In this document: in pieces, positions 1 through 7,295 of the stretch
How the letters are laid out: each line of letters opens with the position of its first letter
How positions within the stretch are numbered: the stretch's first letter is position 1
Made by a program: the position numbers and the translations under genes
Assembly (NCBI GenBank): GCA_964367905.1
Contig: CAYIZP010000046.1
Location: 1-21,373 of the forward strand
Direction: 5' to 3'
DNA from: CAUPWF01 sp964367905
Lineage (GTDB): Bacteria > Bacillota > Clostridia > Lachnospirales > Lachnospiraceae
DNA: 21,373 nucleotides
Notes under the pieces: model-generated
What the model saw: only the letters and a program-made list of their open reading frames with translations
Database searches by the model: none
Told to the model about the DNA's origin: nothing

Positions 1-3
1 AGG

Positions 4-45
4 GTAAATTCCACAGAGGGTTAAGAGAGTGGAATTTACTTTTTC
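4..45 (+). terminator. Rho-independent terminator of an upstream gene outside the window
   Basis: A perfect 11-bp inverted repeat (GTAAATTCCAC at 4-14, GTGGAATTTAC at 29-39) closes a 14-base loop and is followed by a T run at 40-44. The T run lies only on the right, so it ends a plus-strand transcript entering the window. The stem is AT-rich, so strength is uncertain. Confidence 0.75.
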
Positions 46-79
46 AATTTTGAAAAATATAAAATATTTTATGAATATA

Positions 80-109
80 TTCACAAAACTATGTGGTTTG
101 TGATATAAT
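80..109 (+). promoter_or_regulatory. Vegetative (sigma-A) promoter of glgC
   Basis: TTCACA at 80-85 and a perfect TATAAT at 104-109 are separated by 18 bases, and TG at 101-102 makes an extended -10 (TGnTATAAT). A small inverted repeat, CACAAA at 82-87 and TTTGTG at 97-102, lies between and over the two elements and could be an operator. Predicted start of transcription is near 116, leaving a short leader before the glgC ribosome site at 126-133. Confidence 0.65.
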
Positions 110-138
110 AATTAAAAATTCTTAAGAGGGGTGAATGC

Positions 139-1410
139 ATGATTAAAAAAGAGATGATAGCAATGTTGCTGGCGGGGGGACAAGGCAGTAGACTTGGAGT
201 ATTGACATCAAAGGTAGCAAAGCCAGCTGTTGCATTTGGTGGCAAGTACCGAATTATTGATTTTCCATTGAGCAATTGCGTGAATTCGGGGGTTGATACC
301 GTTGGAGTATTGACACAATATCAGCCAATGAGACTACATACACACATAGGAATAGGAATTCCTTGGGATCTGGACAAGAACTTAGGTGGAGTGTCTATTT
401 TGCCACCGTATGAAAAAAGCAGCAACAGTGAATGGTACACAGGAACAGCAAATGCAATCTACCAAAACATGGATTATATGGAGACGTTTAATCCAGACTA
501 TGTATTGATTCTATCAGGAGACCATATCTACAAGATGGACTACGAGGTAATGCTAGAGAATCACAAGGCCAATAATGCAGATGTTTCGATTGCGGTAATG
601 TCTGTGCCGATGGAAGAAGCGAGCCGATTTGGAATCGTAATTGCTGATGATAATGGTCGCATTACGGAGTTTGAGGAGAAGCCAGAGAACCCAAGAAGCA
701 ATTTGGCGTCCATGGGAATCTACATCTTTAGTTGGAAGGTGCTGAAAGAGGCACTCGAATCACAATCAGGAGTGGCACAATGCGACTTTGGTAAGCATGT
801 TATTCCATATTGTCATGAAAAAGGACAACGTATTTTCTCTTATGAATTTAGCGGATATTGGAAGGATGTAGGGACTCTAGGATCTTACTGGGAAGCGAAT
901 ATGGAGCTGATTGATATCATTCCAGAGTTTAATTTATATGAAGATTATTGGAGGATTTATACCAGTGGAGAGATTATCCCACCACAGTACATATCAGAAA
1001 ATTCCACCATTACGCGTAGTATCATTGGTGATGGTGTTGAGGTGTATGGAGAAGTATACAATTCGGTAATAGGAGCAGGTGTAACGATTGGTGAAGGAAC
1101 CGTGATTCGTGATTCTATTATTATGAAGGATGTAGTGATAGGAAAGGGTTGTGTAATAGATAAAGCGATTATCGCAGAGAGTGCGGAAATTGGAGAAAAT
1201 ACAGTGATTGGTGTCGGGGCAGACGTGCCAAACAAAACAAAACCGAATATTTATGGATTTTCACTTGCCACAATTGGCGAGAAGAGCGTAATACCGGCAA
1301 ATGTTCAAATTGGAAAAAATACTGCAATAGCAGGCGTAACAACATTGGTAGACTATCCTGAGGGCGTGCTAGCAAGCGGGGAGACATTGATAAAGGCAGG
1401 TGAAAAATAA
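139..1410 (+). CDS. glgC: Glucose-1-phosphate adenylyltransferase (ADP-glucose pyrophosphorylase), catalytic subunit
   Basis: Makes ADP-glucose from ATP and glucose-1-phosphate, the committed step of bacterial glycogen synthesis in the cytoplasm. The 423-aa length is normal for GlgC. Visible motifs are the nucleotide-binding LAGGQGSRL (11-19), the DFPLSN segment (41-46), GTANAIYQN (102-110), the metal-binding SGDHIY (126-131) and FEEKP (178-182) in the sugar-phosphate site, followed by a C-terminal left-handed beta-helix of hexapeptide repeats from about residue 295. The ATG is chosen because AGAGGGGTG lies six bases upstream. The TAA stop overlaps the ATG of glgD by one base, so the two are translationally coupled and probably form a GlgC/GlgD complex. 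Catalytic residues look intact. Confidence 0.97.
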   Translation: MIKKEMIAMLLAGGQGSRLGVLTSKVAKPAVAFGGKYRIIDFPLSNCVNSGVDTVGVLTQYQPMRLHTHIGIGIPWDLDKNLGGVSILPPYEKSSNSEWYTGTANAIYQNMDYMETFNPDYVLILSGDHIYKMDYEVMLENHKANNADVSIAVMSVPMEEASRFGIVIADDNGRITEFEEKPENPRSNLASMGIYIFSWKVLKEALESQSGVAQCDFGKHVIPYCHEKGQRIFSYEFSGYWKDVGTLGSYWEANMELIDIIPEFNLYEDYWRIYTSGEIIPPQYISENSTITRSIIGDGVEVYGEVYNSVIGAGVTIGEGTVIRDSIIMKDVVIGKGCVIDKAIIAESAEIGENTVIGVGADVPNKTKPNIYGFSLATIGEKSVIPANVQIGKNTAIAGVTTLVDYPEGVLASGETLIKAGEK

Positions 1411-2528
1411 TGAAAGCGGTTGGATTGATATTAGCGGGTGGTAATAACAATAAGATGCGGGAGTTGACGACGCGTAGAGCGATTTCAGCGATGCCGATTG
1501 GGGGAAGCTACAGAGCAGTCGACTTTGCGCTCAGTAATATGGCAAACTCTCATGTGCAAAAAGTTGCAGTTTTGACTCAATATAATGCGAGGTCAATGCA
1601 TGAGCATTTAAATTCATCTAAGTGGTGGGATTTTGGACGTAAGCAGGGTGGGTTGTATATCTTTACTCCAACTATTACGGCGGATAATGGGTATTGGTAT
1701 CGTGGTACGGCAGATGCTCTAGCACAGAATTTGGATTTTTTAAAGAGATGCCATGAGCCATATGTTATCATAACTTCTGCGGATGCTGTACATAAGCTTG
1801 ACTACAATGATGTTTTAGAATATCATATCGAGAAAAAAGCTGAGATTACAGTAGTGTGCAAGGATTTAACTGCGGAAGAAGACCCTTGTAGGTTTGGAAT
1901 TGTGAAGATGAATGAGAATTGTCGAATCACAGATTTTGAGGAAAAGCCTATGGTGGCAAGTTCACAGACAGTTTCTACGGGTATCTATATTATGAGACGT
2001 CGACAGCTTATTACACTGTTGGAACAATGTATTGAAGAGGAGCGTTTTGATTTTGTACGTGATATCTTAATTCGATATAAAAATTTGAAGAAGATATATG
2101 GCTACAAAATGACTACGTATTGGAGTAATATATCGACAGTAGAGTCTTATTATAAGACAAATATGGACTTGCTAAAAGCAGATGTAAGAAATTATTTCTT
2201 TAAACAGAGTCCAGCGGTTTATTCTAAAGTGATTGATCTGCCTCCAGCGAAGTATAACCCTGGATGCGTAGTTAAGAACAGTTTGATTGCTAGTGGTTGC
2301 ATTATCAATGGGGTGGTAGAGAATTCGGTAGTGTTTAAGAATACATATATTGGAAATAATTGCGTGATTAAAAACTCCATTATACTAAATGAGGTGTATT
2401 TGGGGGATAATAGTTACATTGAAAACTGCATAGTGGAAAGCCGAGATACAATTCGTGCAAATAGCAGGTTTGTTGGAGAAGGTTCAATTAAGGTTGTTTT
2501 AGAGAAAAATGAGAGATTTTCGATATAG
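1410..2528 (+). CDS. glgD: GlgD, non-catalytic or regulatory ADP-glucose pyrophosphorylase paralogue
   Basis: A paralogue of GlgC that in Firmicutes associates with GlgC and stimulates or modulates ADP-glucose synthesis. The 372-aa protein keeps the overall fold: LILAGG at the N-terminus, a DFALSN segment, RGTADALAQN, DFEEKP and a C-terminal beta-helix. Key catalytic positions are altered: GQGSRL of GlgC is GNNNKM here, and SGDHIYKMDY is TSADAVHKLDY, so the metal-binding GD pair is gone. This is typical of GlgD and argues against independent catalysis. Its ATG shares one base with the glgC stop (TAATG arrangement). The 3' end runs into two hairpins at 2532-2587. Confidence 0.95.
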   Translation: MKAVGLILAGGNNNKMRELTTRRAISAMPIGGSYRAVDFALSNMANSHVQKVAVLTQYNARSMHEHLNSSKWWDFGRKQGGLYIFTPTITADNGYWYRGTADALAQNLDFLKRCHEPYVIITSADAVHKLDYNDVLEYHIEKKAEITVVCKDLTAEEDPCRFGIVKMNENCRITDFEEKPMVASSQTVSTGIYIMRRRQLITLLEQCIEEERFDFVRDILIRYKNLKKIYGYKMTTYWSNISTVESYYKTNMDLLKADVRNYFFKQSPAVYSKVIDLPPAKYNPGCVVKNSLIASGCIINGVVENSVVFKNTYIGNNCVIKNSIILNEVYLGDNSYIENCIVESRDTIRANSRFVGEGSIKVVLEKNERFSI

Positions 2529-2531
2529 ATA

Positions 2532-2556
2532 GTGTGAAAAATAGAATTTTTCACAC
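2532..2556 (+). terminator. Hairpin downstream of glgD, possible terminator
   Basis: A perfect 11-bp stem (GTGTGAAAAAT at 2532-2542 with ATTTTTCACAC at 2546-2556) has a three-base AGA loop and begins three bases after the glgD stop. Five T residues lie in the 3' arm, but no T run follows, so it may be a weak terminator or a 3'-end stabilising hairpin. Confidence 0.45.
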
Positions 2557-2587
2557 GGCAATTTGTCCCTTGTGGGCCAAAGTTGCC
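2557..2587 (+). other. Second imperfect stem-loop in the glgD-spoVG gap
   Basis: Immediately after the first hairpin, GGCAA-TTTG-CCC (2557-2569) pairs with GGG-CAAA-TTGCC (2574-2587), giving 12 bp with one internal mismatch, one bulge and a TTGT loop. There is no following T run. It could be part of a structured spoVG leader or a fragment of a dispersed palindromic repeat; it shares TTTGTCCCTTG with the element at 18380-18390. Confidence 0.4.
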
Positions 2588-2685
2588 AGACAGCGAGGAA
2601 GAGACGGTTATTACTTCAGGGGGGATTTCTGAATTTGACACACAATTTAATGCACATACAACAACATGAGAAAGGAGGCTTTGCT

Positions 2686-2970
2686 ATGCAAATTACAGAC
2701 GTGCGTGTAAGGAAAGTAACAAAGGAAGGTAAGTTGAAAGCAGTAGTTTCGATTACTTTAGATGAAGAGTTCGTTGTACACGATATCAAAGTGATTGAGG
2801 GCGACAGGGGATTATTTATCGCAATGCCAAGTAAGAGAGGCACAGATGACGAATATAGAGATATCGCGCATCCGATTAATTCAACTACTAGACACAGATT
2901 ACAAGATACGATACTAGCGCGTTATGATGAATTAATGCTAGAGATGGATACTGTAAGTGCAGCAGTGTAA
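2686..2970 (+). CDS. spoVG: SpoVG, septation and sporulation regulator
   Basis: A small RNA- and DNA-binding regulator that in Bacillus affects asymmetric septation and in other Firmicutes influences virulence and cell-wall genes. The 94-aa product starts MQITDVRVRK, the hallmark SpoVG N-terminus, and continues with EEFVVHDIKVIEG, GLFIAMPSKR and DIAHPINSTTR, all family signatures. The frame is open upstream to 2563, but ATG at 2686 has a textbook AAAGGAGG at 2671-2678, and the upstream residues are not SpoVG-like. A perfect TTGACA at 2635-2640 could be a -35, but its only partner (TACAAC at 2657-2662, 16-base spacer) is weak and I could not place a convincing sigma-H promoter. It ends at the terminator at 2992-3036. 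Confidence 0.97.
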   Translation: MQITDVRVRKVTKEGKLKAVVSITLDEEFVVHDIKVIEGDRGLFIAMPSKRGTDDEYRDIAHPINSTTRHRLQDTILARYDELMLEMDTVSAAV

Positions 2971-2991
2971 GTTAGCCAGATAATTCAACGT

Positions 2992-3036
2992 AAAAACAAA
3001 GAAGCTTAGGGTTTTCCTGGGCTTCTTTGTTTTTCC
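2992..3036. terminator. Bidirectional terminator between spoVG and the convergent pseudouridine synthase
   Basis: AAAAACAAAGAAGC at 2992-3005 is perfectly complementary to GCTTCTTTGTTTTT at 3021-3034, with extra AGG/CCT pairing inside. The stem ends in T runs on both strands, so it can stop spoVG rightward and the minus-strand gene at 3052-3771 leftward. Confidence 0.85.
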
Positions 3037-3051
3037 TTTAAGAGTGAGGGG

Positions 3052-3771
3052 CTACAGCTGATAAGAAAGGACTTCTCTTGTAATGGGGTGTTGGAATTCA
3101 AGTTTGTAAGCACATAAGGCGATTCCGTTTATGCCATAATCTGAAGAAAAGTTTGTGGCTCCATATTTGTCATCTCCAATAATCGGACAACCAATGGCAG
3201 ACATCTGGACTCGAATTTGATGATGGCGTCCAGTTTCTAGTTCGATTTCTACTAGGGGGTGAGCCATCAAATCTTTTGTCGGGTATTCGGTAAAAATCCT
3301 GTAGTCATTTGATCCGGCTGGTTCTAGGATACGATATGTTAAGGCAGCTTTTTTGCTTTGGGTGTCATTTTCCTTGCAGATAAATGAGCGGTTTTCCATA
3401 CTATTCTTCTGGAGATAGTGAATGAGATGTTGTGTTTGGTAATCTGGTTTGTGACATAAAACAGCTCGGTAAGTTTTGGAAAAACTGTGGGCTTGGATTT
3501 GTTTGCTTAATTGTGCTGCTGCATGGGGGGATTTGGCAAAAACTAGAAGTCCACATACAGGTTGGTCCAATCGATGGACTGCGGATAAATATGGTTCACC
3601 ATTAGAAGTAACTCCGTTATTTTTTTCGGTTATATAGAGATGGCGCTTTAATAGAGAAACTAAGTCGGGTTCTCTTAATTTTTTTGTCTGGGTCGCAATG
3701 CCTGTTGGTTTGTGGCAGACGAGAATGTCAGAATCTTCGTATAGAATTCTTGGTGTTTTTCTAAAAATCAT
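3052..3771 (-). CDS. RluA-family RNA pseudouridine synthase
   Basis: Isomerises uridine to pseudouridine in rRNA or tRNA; the exact target cannot be told from sequence. The 239-aa protein has the RluA signature HRLDQPVCGLLVFAK with catalytic Asp69 in HRLD (66-69), the early LVCHKPTGIATQ segment, and the late ETGRHHQIRVQ...GCPIIGDDKYG block that shapes the active site. No N-terminal S4 RNA-binding domain is present, so it is a short single-domain member. The usual T-S-G after HRLD is V-C-G here, a mild deviation. The start ATG at 3771 is supported by AAGGAGG (plus-strand complement 3777-3783) five bases upstream. It is the only minus-strand gene in the left half and is convergent with spoVG. 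Confidence 0.92.
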   Translation of the reverse strand: MIFRKTPRILYEDSDILVCHKPTGIATQTKKLREPDLVSLLKRHLYITEKNNGVTSNGEPYLSAVHRLDQPVCGLLVFAKSPHAAAQLSKQIQAHSFSKTYRAVLCHKPDYQTQHLIHYLQKNSMENRSFICKENDTQSKKAALTYRILEPAGSNDYRIFTEYPTKDLMAHPLVEIELETGRHHQIRVQMSAIGCPIIGDDKYGATNFSSDYGINGIALCAYKLEFQHPITREVLSYQL

Positions 3772-3793
3772 CAGAACCTCCTTAATATAGAGC

Positions 3794-3822
3794 TTGACAA
3801 GACTTATTCACATAGTTACACT
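3794..3822 (+). promoter_or_regulatory. Candidate vegetative promoter of the CaCA exchanger gene
   Basis: A perfect TTGACA at 3794-3799 is followed 17 bases later by TACACT (3817-3822, four of six consensus). It lies in the divergent gap between the pseudouridine synthase and the exchanger. The predicted leader of about 60 bases contains a short inverted repeat, GGTTG (3854-3858) and CAACC (3865-3869). Confidence 0.5.
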
Positions 3823-3890
3823 TAATTGCATAGGTTTATTTAATCATGAATTAGGTTGCAATGTCAACCGAAGTATAAGGGAGAAGAAAG

Positions 3891-4868
3891 ATGGAATATG
3901 TATGGCTAGTATTGGGCTTTGTATTATTGATAAAAGGAGCGGATTTGTTTGTTGACGGAAGTTCAAGTATTGCAAAATTAATGAAGGTGCCGACGATTGT
4001 AATTGGTTTAACAGTCGTGGCGTTTGGGACCAGTATGCCTGAGTTGGCGGTTAGCCTTACGGCTTCGCTAGAGCAGGCAAATGAGCTGGCGGTTGGAAAT
4101 GTTGTTGGATCTAATATTTTTAACCTGCTCATTGTATTGGGAATGAGTGCCTTGTTTGTGTCGGTGCAAGCGAATAAAGGGGTTCTGAAGAAGGACTTCC
4201 CGTTTTCTATTTTAATTGTTGTTGCATTTCTTGCTATGGTGTGTGGGATACAATTTGCAGATGTCCTCAATGGAACAGGGAAGTTTACCTTGGGAAGAAT
4301 CGATGGAATTATATTGTTGGGGCTATTTGTATTCTTCTTGTTCTATACAGTGAGAGATGCATTGAAGGCCAGAAAAGAAGCACAAGCAGCACAGGTGGAT
4401 GGGGAAGAAGAAATCAAGACCTTATCTCCGCTTAAGAGTACGATTTTTATTGTGATTGGTGTTGCGGGAATTGTAATTGGAGGGAACTTGGTTGTAGAAT
4501 CAGCTTCTATGATTGGAGCATCATTTGGATTGAGCGAAAGTTTTATTGGGCTTACGATTGTTGCACTTGGAACCTCTCTGCCAGAGTTGGTGACATCTGT
4601 AGTGGCAGCTCGAAAGGGTGAGAATGACTTGGCGCTCGGAAATGTAGTTGGGTCTAACATTTTTAATGTACTATTAATCATAGGGGTATCCTCTGCAATA
4701 TCACCGATTTCTGTATCTGTAGCCTCAGTATATGATATTGCTTTGATGCTTGGATTTACGGTGCTTGTGTACTTGATGGCAAAGTCTCGCCAACAGTTGA
4801 CACGGATAGAAGGGGTGGTATTAATTATTGCTTATATTGGATATTTCATCTATATTTTTAATCGTTAA
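3891..4868 (+). CDS. CaCA-family sodium/calcium exchanger, YrbG type
   Basis: An inner-membrane antiporter that probably exchanges calcium (or another divalent cation) against sodium or protons. The 325-aa protein is hydrophobic throughout, with about ten membrane segments, and shows the internal duplication of the family: alpha-1 repeat GLTVVAFGTSMPELAVS (39-55) with GNVVGSNIFN (69-78), and alpha-2 repeat GLTIVALGTSLPELVTS with a second GNVVGSNIFN near 250-259. The acidic residues of the two PEL motifs are the expected ion ligands. A charged cytosolic loop around residues 150-180 separates the halves. The ATG follows AAGGGAGAAG. It is eight bases upstream of the CCA enzyme gene, so the two are probably co-transcribed. 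Ion specificity is not resolved by sequence alone. Confidence 0.93.
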   Translation: MEYVWLVLGFVLLIKGADLFVDGSSSIAKLMKVPTIVIGLTVVAFGTSMPELAVSLTASLEQANELAVGNVVGSNIFNLLIVLGMSALFVSVQANKGVLKKDFPFSILIVVAFLAMVCGIQFADVLNGTGKFTLGRIDGIILLGLFVFFLFYTVRDALKARKEAQAAQVDGEEEIKTLSPLKSTIFIVIGVAGIVIGGNLVVESASMIGASFGLSESFIGLTIVALGTSLPELVTSVVAARKGENDLALGNVVGSNIFNVLLIIGVSSAISPISVSVASVYDIALMLGFTVLVYLMAKSRQQLTRIEGVVLIIAYIGYFIYIFNR

Positions 4869-4876
4869 GGGGAAGT

Positions 4877-6148
4877 ATGAGACTACCAAAAAATGTAAAA
4901 GAAATCATTAAGATATTACAGGCACATGGATATGAGGCTTATGCAGTTGGTGGATGTGTGCGCGATGGCATTCTAGGGAGGGTGCCAGAGGACTGGGACA
5001 TTACGACTTCCGCAGAGCCGTATGAAGTCAAAACTTTGTTTCGTAGAACCTTTGATACAGGGATTGAGCATGGAACAATTACTGTTTTGCTAGAAGGAGA
5101 AGGCTACGAAGTCACAACCTATCGTGTGGATGGGAAATATGAGGATCATAGACGACCAAAAACAGTAGAGTTTACGAGAAGTCTAGAAGAGGATTTGTTG
5201 AGAAGAGATTTTACAATCAATGCAATGGCGTATAATAGCGAGGTTGGATTGGTTGATGTTTTTAGTGGGCGAAGAGACTTGCAAGAGGGTATTATTCGCT
5301 GTGTTGGTGTTGCGACTGAACGATTTGGAGAAGATGCACTCAGAATTTTGCGGGCAATACGATTTGCAGCACAGCTTGGATTTGTAATCGAGGAGGAGAC
5401 TCAGGAGGCGATTCGTAGTTTGAGCCCTACATTAAGCAAAATTAGTGTAGAAAGAATTCAAGTGGAACTGGTGAAACTAATGGTATCCGCACATCCGGAG
5501 TTTATCGATGATGCATATCGCCTAGGTGTAACGAAGGTGATTCTTCCTAATTGGGATGAGGCGATGCAAAATTCGAATAGACAGAGTGATGTATTAGAAT
5601 TATTACAAAACGTAGAAGCAGATAAGGTATTGCGACTGACGGTTTTGTTTTATGAAATGGCGAGTGTGAAATTGGCAACGGAGGAAGAGAAAGAGCAGTT
5701 CGTCAAGAAGGTGTTAAAAGGGTTGAAATTCGATAACGATACTACCAATAAGGTGAGTAAACTTGTTCGTTTCTATGAATATAAGATGGAAGAAAATCGT
5801 CCTGCTGTAAGGCGTGCCCTACATGAAATGTCCGAAGAACTGTTTTTGTTACACCTGAAGGTTCAATATGGGAAGAATTCAGTGAAAGACGAGTCAGAGC
5901 GAGAGGAGGGCACACTGCATTTAAAAAAAATAGAAGCACACTATGAGGAAATAAAAAAATTTCACGAACCGATTGTTCTAAAAGATTTGGAGATAAAGGG
6001 AAGTGATTTAATCGAATTAGGAATAGCGCAAGGGAAGAAAATCGGACTGATATTAAATCGATTGCTAGAGGATGTTCTAGAAGAACCAGATCATAACAAG
6101 AAAGAATATCTCATCACACTTTCAAAAAAAATAGTAAAAGAAAAATAA
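4877..6148 (+). CDS. cca: CCA tRNA nucleotidyltransferase (class II)
   Basis: Adds or repairs the 3' CCA end of tRNAs. The 423-aa protein has the class II nucleotidyltransferase head: YAVGGCVRD (22-30) for nucleotide binding, DWD (39-41) carrying the metal ligands, RRDFTINAMAYN near 109-120, and the RILRAIRFAAQLGF nucleotide-selection region, followed by the ERIQVEL motif. The C-terminal half is helical and matches the tRNA-binding body and tail domains. I see no clear catalytic HD phosphohydrolase motif, as is usual in Gram-positive enzymes. A poly(A) polymerase is the main alternative, but that is unlikely given a single copy and the Firmicute context. Start ATG follows AAGGGGAAG, eight bases after the exchanger stop, consistent with one operon. 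Confidence 0.93.
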   Translation: MRLPKNVKEIIKILQAHGYEAYAVGGCVRDGILGRVPEDWDITTSAEPYEVKTLFRRTFDTGIEHGTITVLLEGEGYEVTTYRVDGKYEDHRRPKTVEFTRSLEEDLLRRDFTINAMAYNSEVGLVDVFSGRRDLQEGIIRCVGVATERFGEDALRILRAIRFAAQLGFVIEEETQEAIRSLSPTLSKISVERIQVELVKLMVSAHPEFIDDAYRLGVTKVILPNWDEAMQNSNRQSDVLELLQNVEADKVLRLTVLFYEMASVKLATEEEKEQFVKKVLKGLKFDNDTTNKVSKLVRFYEYKMEENRPAVRRALHEMSEELFLLHLKVQYGKNSVKDESEREEGTLHLKKIEAHYEEIKKFHEPIVLKDLEIKGSDLIELGIAQGKKIGLILNRLLEDVLEEPDHNKKEYLITLSKKIVKEK

Positions 6149-6152
6149 AAGA

Positions 6153-6182
6153 TACATGTTTTTTCATACCGAATCATACATT
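6153..6182 (+). promoter_or_regulatory. Sigma-E-like mother-cell promoter of the CotS-like gene
   Basis: TACATGTT at 6153-6160 and CATACATT at 6175-6182 are separated by 14 bases. They fit the sigma-E pattern known from Bacillus (-35 near TCATATT, -10 near CATACAnT). Sigma-K, with an overlapping -10, is an alternative. A mother-cell factor suits the product downstream. The same 14-base spacing recurs upstream of yabP. Confidence 0.5.
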
Positions 6183-6216
6183 GAAATGAATACGATTGAT
6201 GAATGAGGGGGACAAG

Positions 6217-7260
6217 ATGAAAGAGTATGAAAAAAAATTAATGGAACAATATTGTGTAGAGGTGAATGGATTGCGCAAGACGCGAGGGGGATTTTTGTGT
6301 GATACAAAACAAGGGCTTCTGCTTCTGAAGGAATTGTCTTCCTCTGAAAAGAAAATAGATTATATGAGGTTCATATGTGAACAGTTGAAAGAGAATGACT
6401 TTCAAGCGGTGGATATCATTATCCCAGATTCGGAAGGGAATAACATCTGCGGAAGGCGAGAGTTTGGAAACTTTGTGTTAAAAAAATGGTTTCATGGAAA
6501 AGAGTGCGATATTGCACGAGAAAGAGAGATTATAGAGTCGACAAAGACACTCGCTAGTTTACATAAAGTGTTGAATGAGGTTTCATACCAAATCGTAATG
6601 CAGCAAAAGGATCTTTTGGTGGATAAGAGATGGGAAGATTATTGTGCAGGGAATTTGATCGAAAACTTAGAGAGGCATAATATGGAGTTGAAGAAGGTGA
6701 GGAGATACATTCGAAAAAGGGTTGAAAAAGGTGAGTTCGAATTTACATATTTAAAATATTTTTCATCCATGTATCACTATGCGGATTCTGTAGTCCAGCG
6801 CTTGTGTGAGTCTGGTTATCTTGAGTTATATGAAAATGCAAAGAATAATTATCATATTTCTCATGGGGATTATAATTATCATAATGTTATGAATGTGGGG
6901 CAGTATATGGCTGTGACCAATTTTGAGCATTTTCAGATAGACATTCAGGTTACAGATTTATATTATTTTATTCGTAAGATTATGGAGAAAAAAAATTGGG
7001 ACGTGGAACTAGGTCGTAAGATGCTAGAGAGCTATGAAGAGGTGAAAGTACTTACCAATAAAGAAAAGGAATATATCGCGCTTCGTATGGCATATCCAGA
7101 GAAGTTTTGGAAGATTACAAATTTCTATTACAATAGCAATAAAGCTTGGATTTCAGAAAAAAATATTGAGAAATTAAAAATATCGATTCAACAGCAAGAA
7201 AAAAAATATCAATTTATTAATGAGATATTCTCTTTTCATTTTGACGAAGCTAGTATATAA
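6217..7260 (+). CDS. CotS-like spore-coat protein with kinase-type fold
   Basis: A member of the CotS/YutH group of spore-associated proteins that carry an aminoglycoside-phosphotransferase-like fold; molecular activity is unproven in the family. The 347-aa product shows ISHGDYNYHNVM, matching the HGDxNxHN catalytic-loop pattern, and then VTNFEHFQIDIQVTDLYYFIRKIMEKKNWD, the family's equivalent of the metal-binding DFD loop followed by its characteristic helix. In the second loop the usual leading Asp is replaced by NFEHF, so phosphotransfer may be weak or absent. ATG at 6217 is preferred over the upstream TTG/ATG at 6196/6199 because GAGGGGG at 6205-6211 is correctly placed only for 6217. It has a sigma-E-like promoter at 6153-6182. 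Confidence 0.8.
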   Translation: MKEYEKKLMEQYCVEVNGLRKTRGGFLCDTKQGLLLLKELSSSEKKIDYMRFICEQLKENDFQAVDIIIPDSEGNNICGRREFGNFVLKKWFHGKECDIAREREIIESTKTLASLHKVLNEVSYQIVMQQKDLLVDKRWEDYCAGNLIENLERHNMELKKVRRYIRKRVEKGEFEFTYLKYFSSMYHYADSVVQRLCESGYLELYENAKNNYHISHGDYNYHNVMNVGQYMAVTNFEHFQIDIQVTDLYYFIRKIMEKKNWDVELGRKMLESYEEVKVLTNKEKEYIALRMAYPEKFWKITNFYYNSNKAWISEKNIEKLKISIQQQEKKYQFINEIFSFHFDEASI

Positions 7261-7261
7261 T
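7233..7261 (+). promoter_or_regulatory. Candidate vegetative promoter of the phosphoglucomutase gene
   Basis: TTTTCA at 7233-7238, a 17-base spacer and a perfect TATAAT at 7256-7261 lie over the 3' end and stop codon of the CotS-like gene. This would let the metabolic mutase be expressed during growth independently of the sporulation gene in front of it. The -35 matches four of six positions. Confidence 0.5.
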
Positions 7262-7295
7262 AGTCGTGAATAGAGAAGAATAGGGAGGAAATCAT

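Noticed and set aside
1169..1450. Antisense frame across the glgC-glgD junction
   Set aside because: Covers two conserved coding regions and has shadow-like Leu/Pro/Arg composition.
2563..2685. N-terminal extension of spoVG
   Set aside because: The frame is open, but the residues are unlike SpoVG, run through hairpin sequence, and the perfect AAAGGAGG serves ATG 2686.
3854..3869. Metal-responsive riboswitch in the exchanger leader
   Set aside because: The leader is only about 60 bases with a 5-bp hairpin, too short and simple for the yybP-ykoY type.
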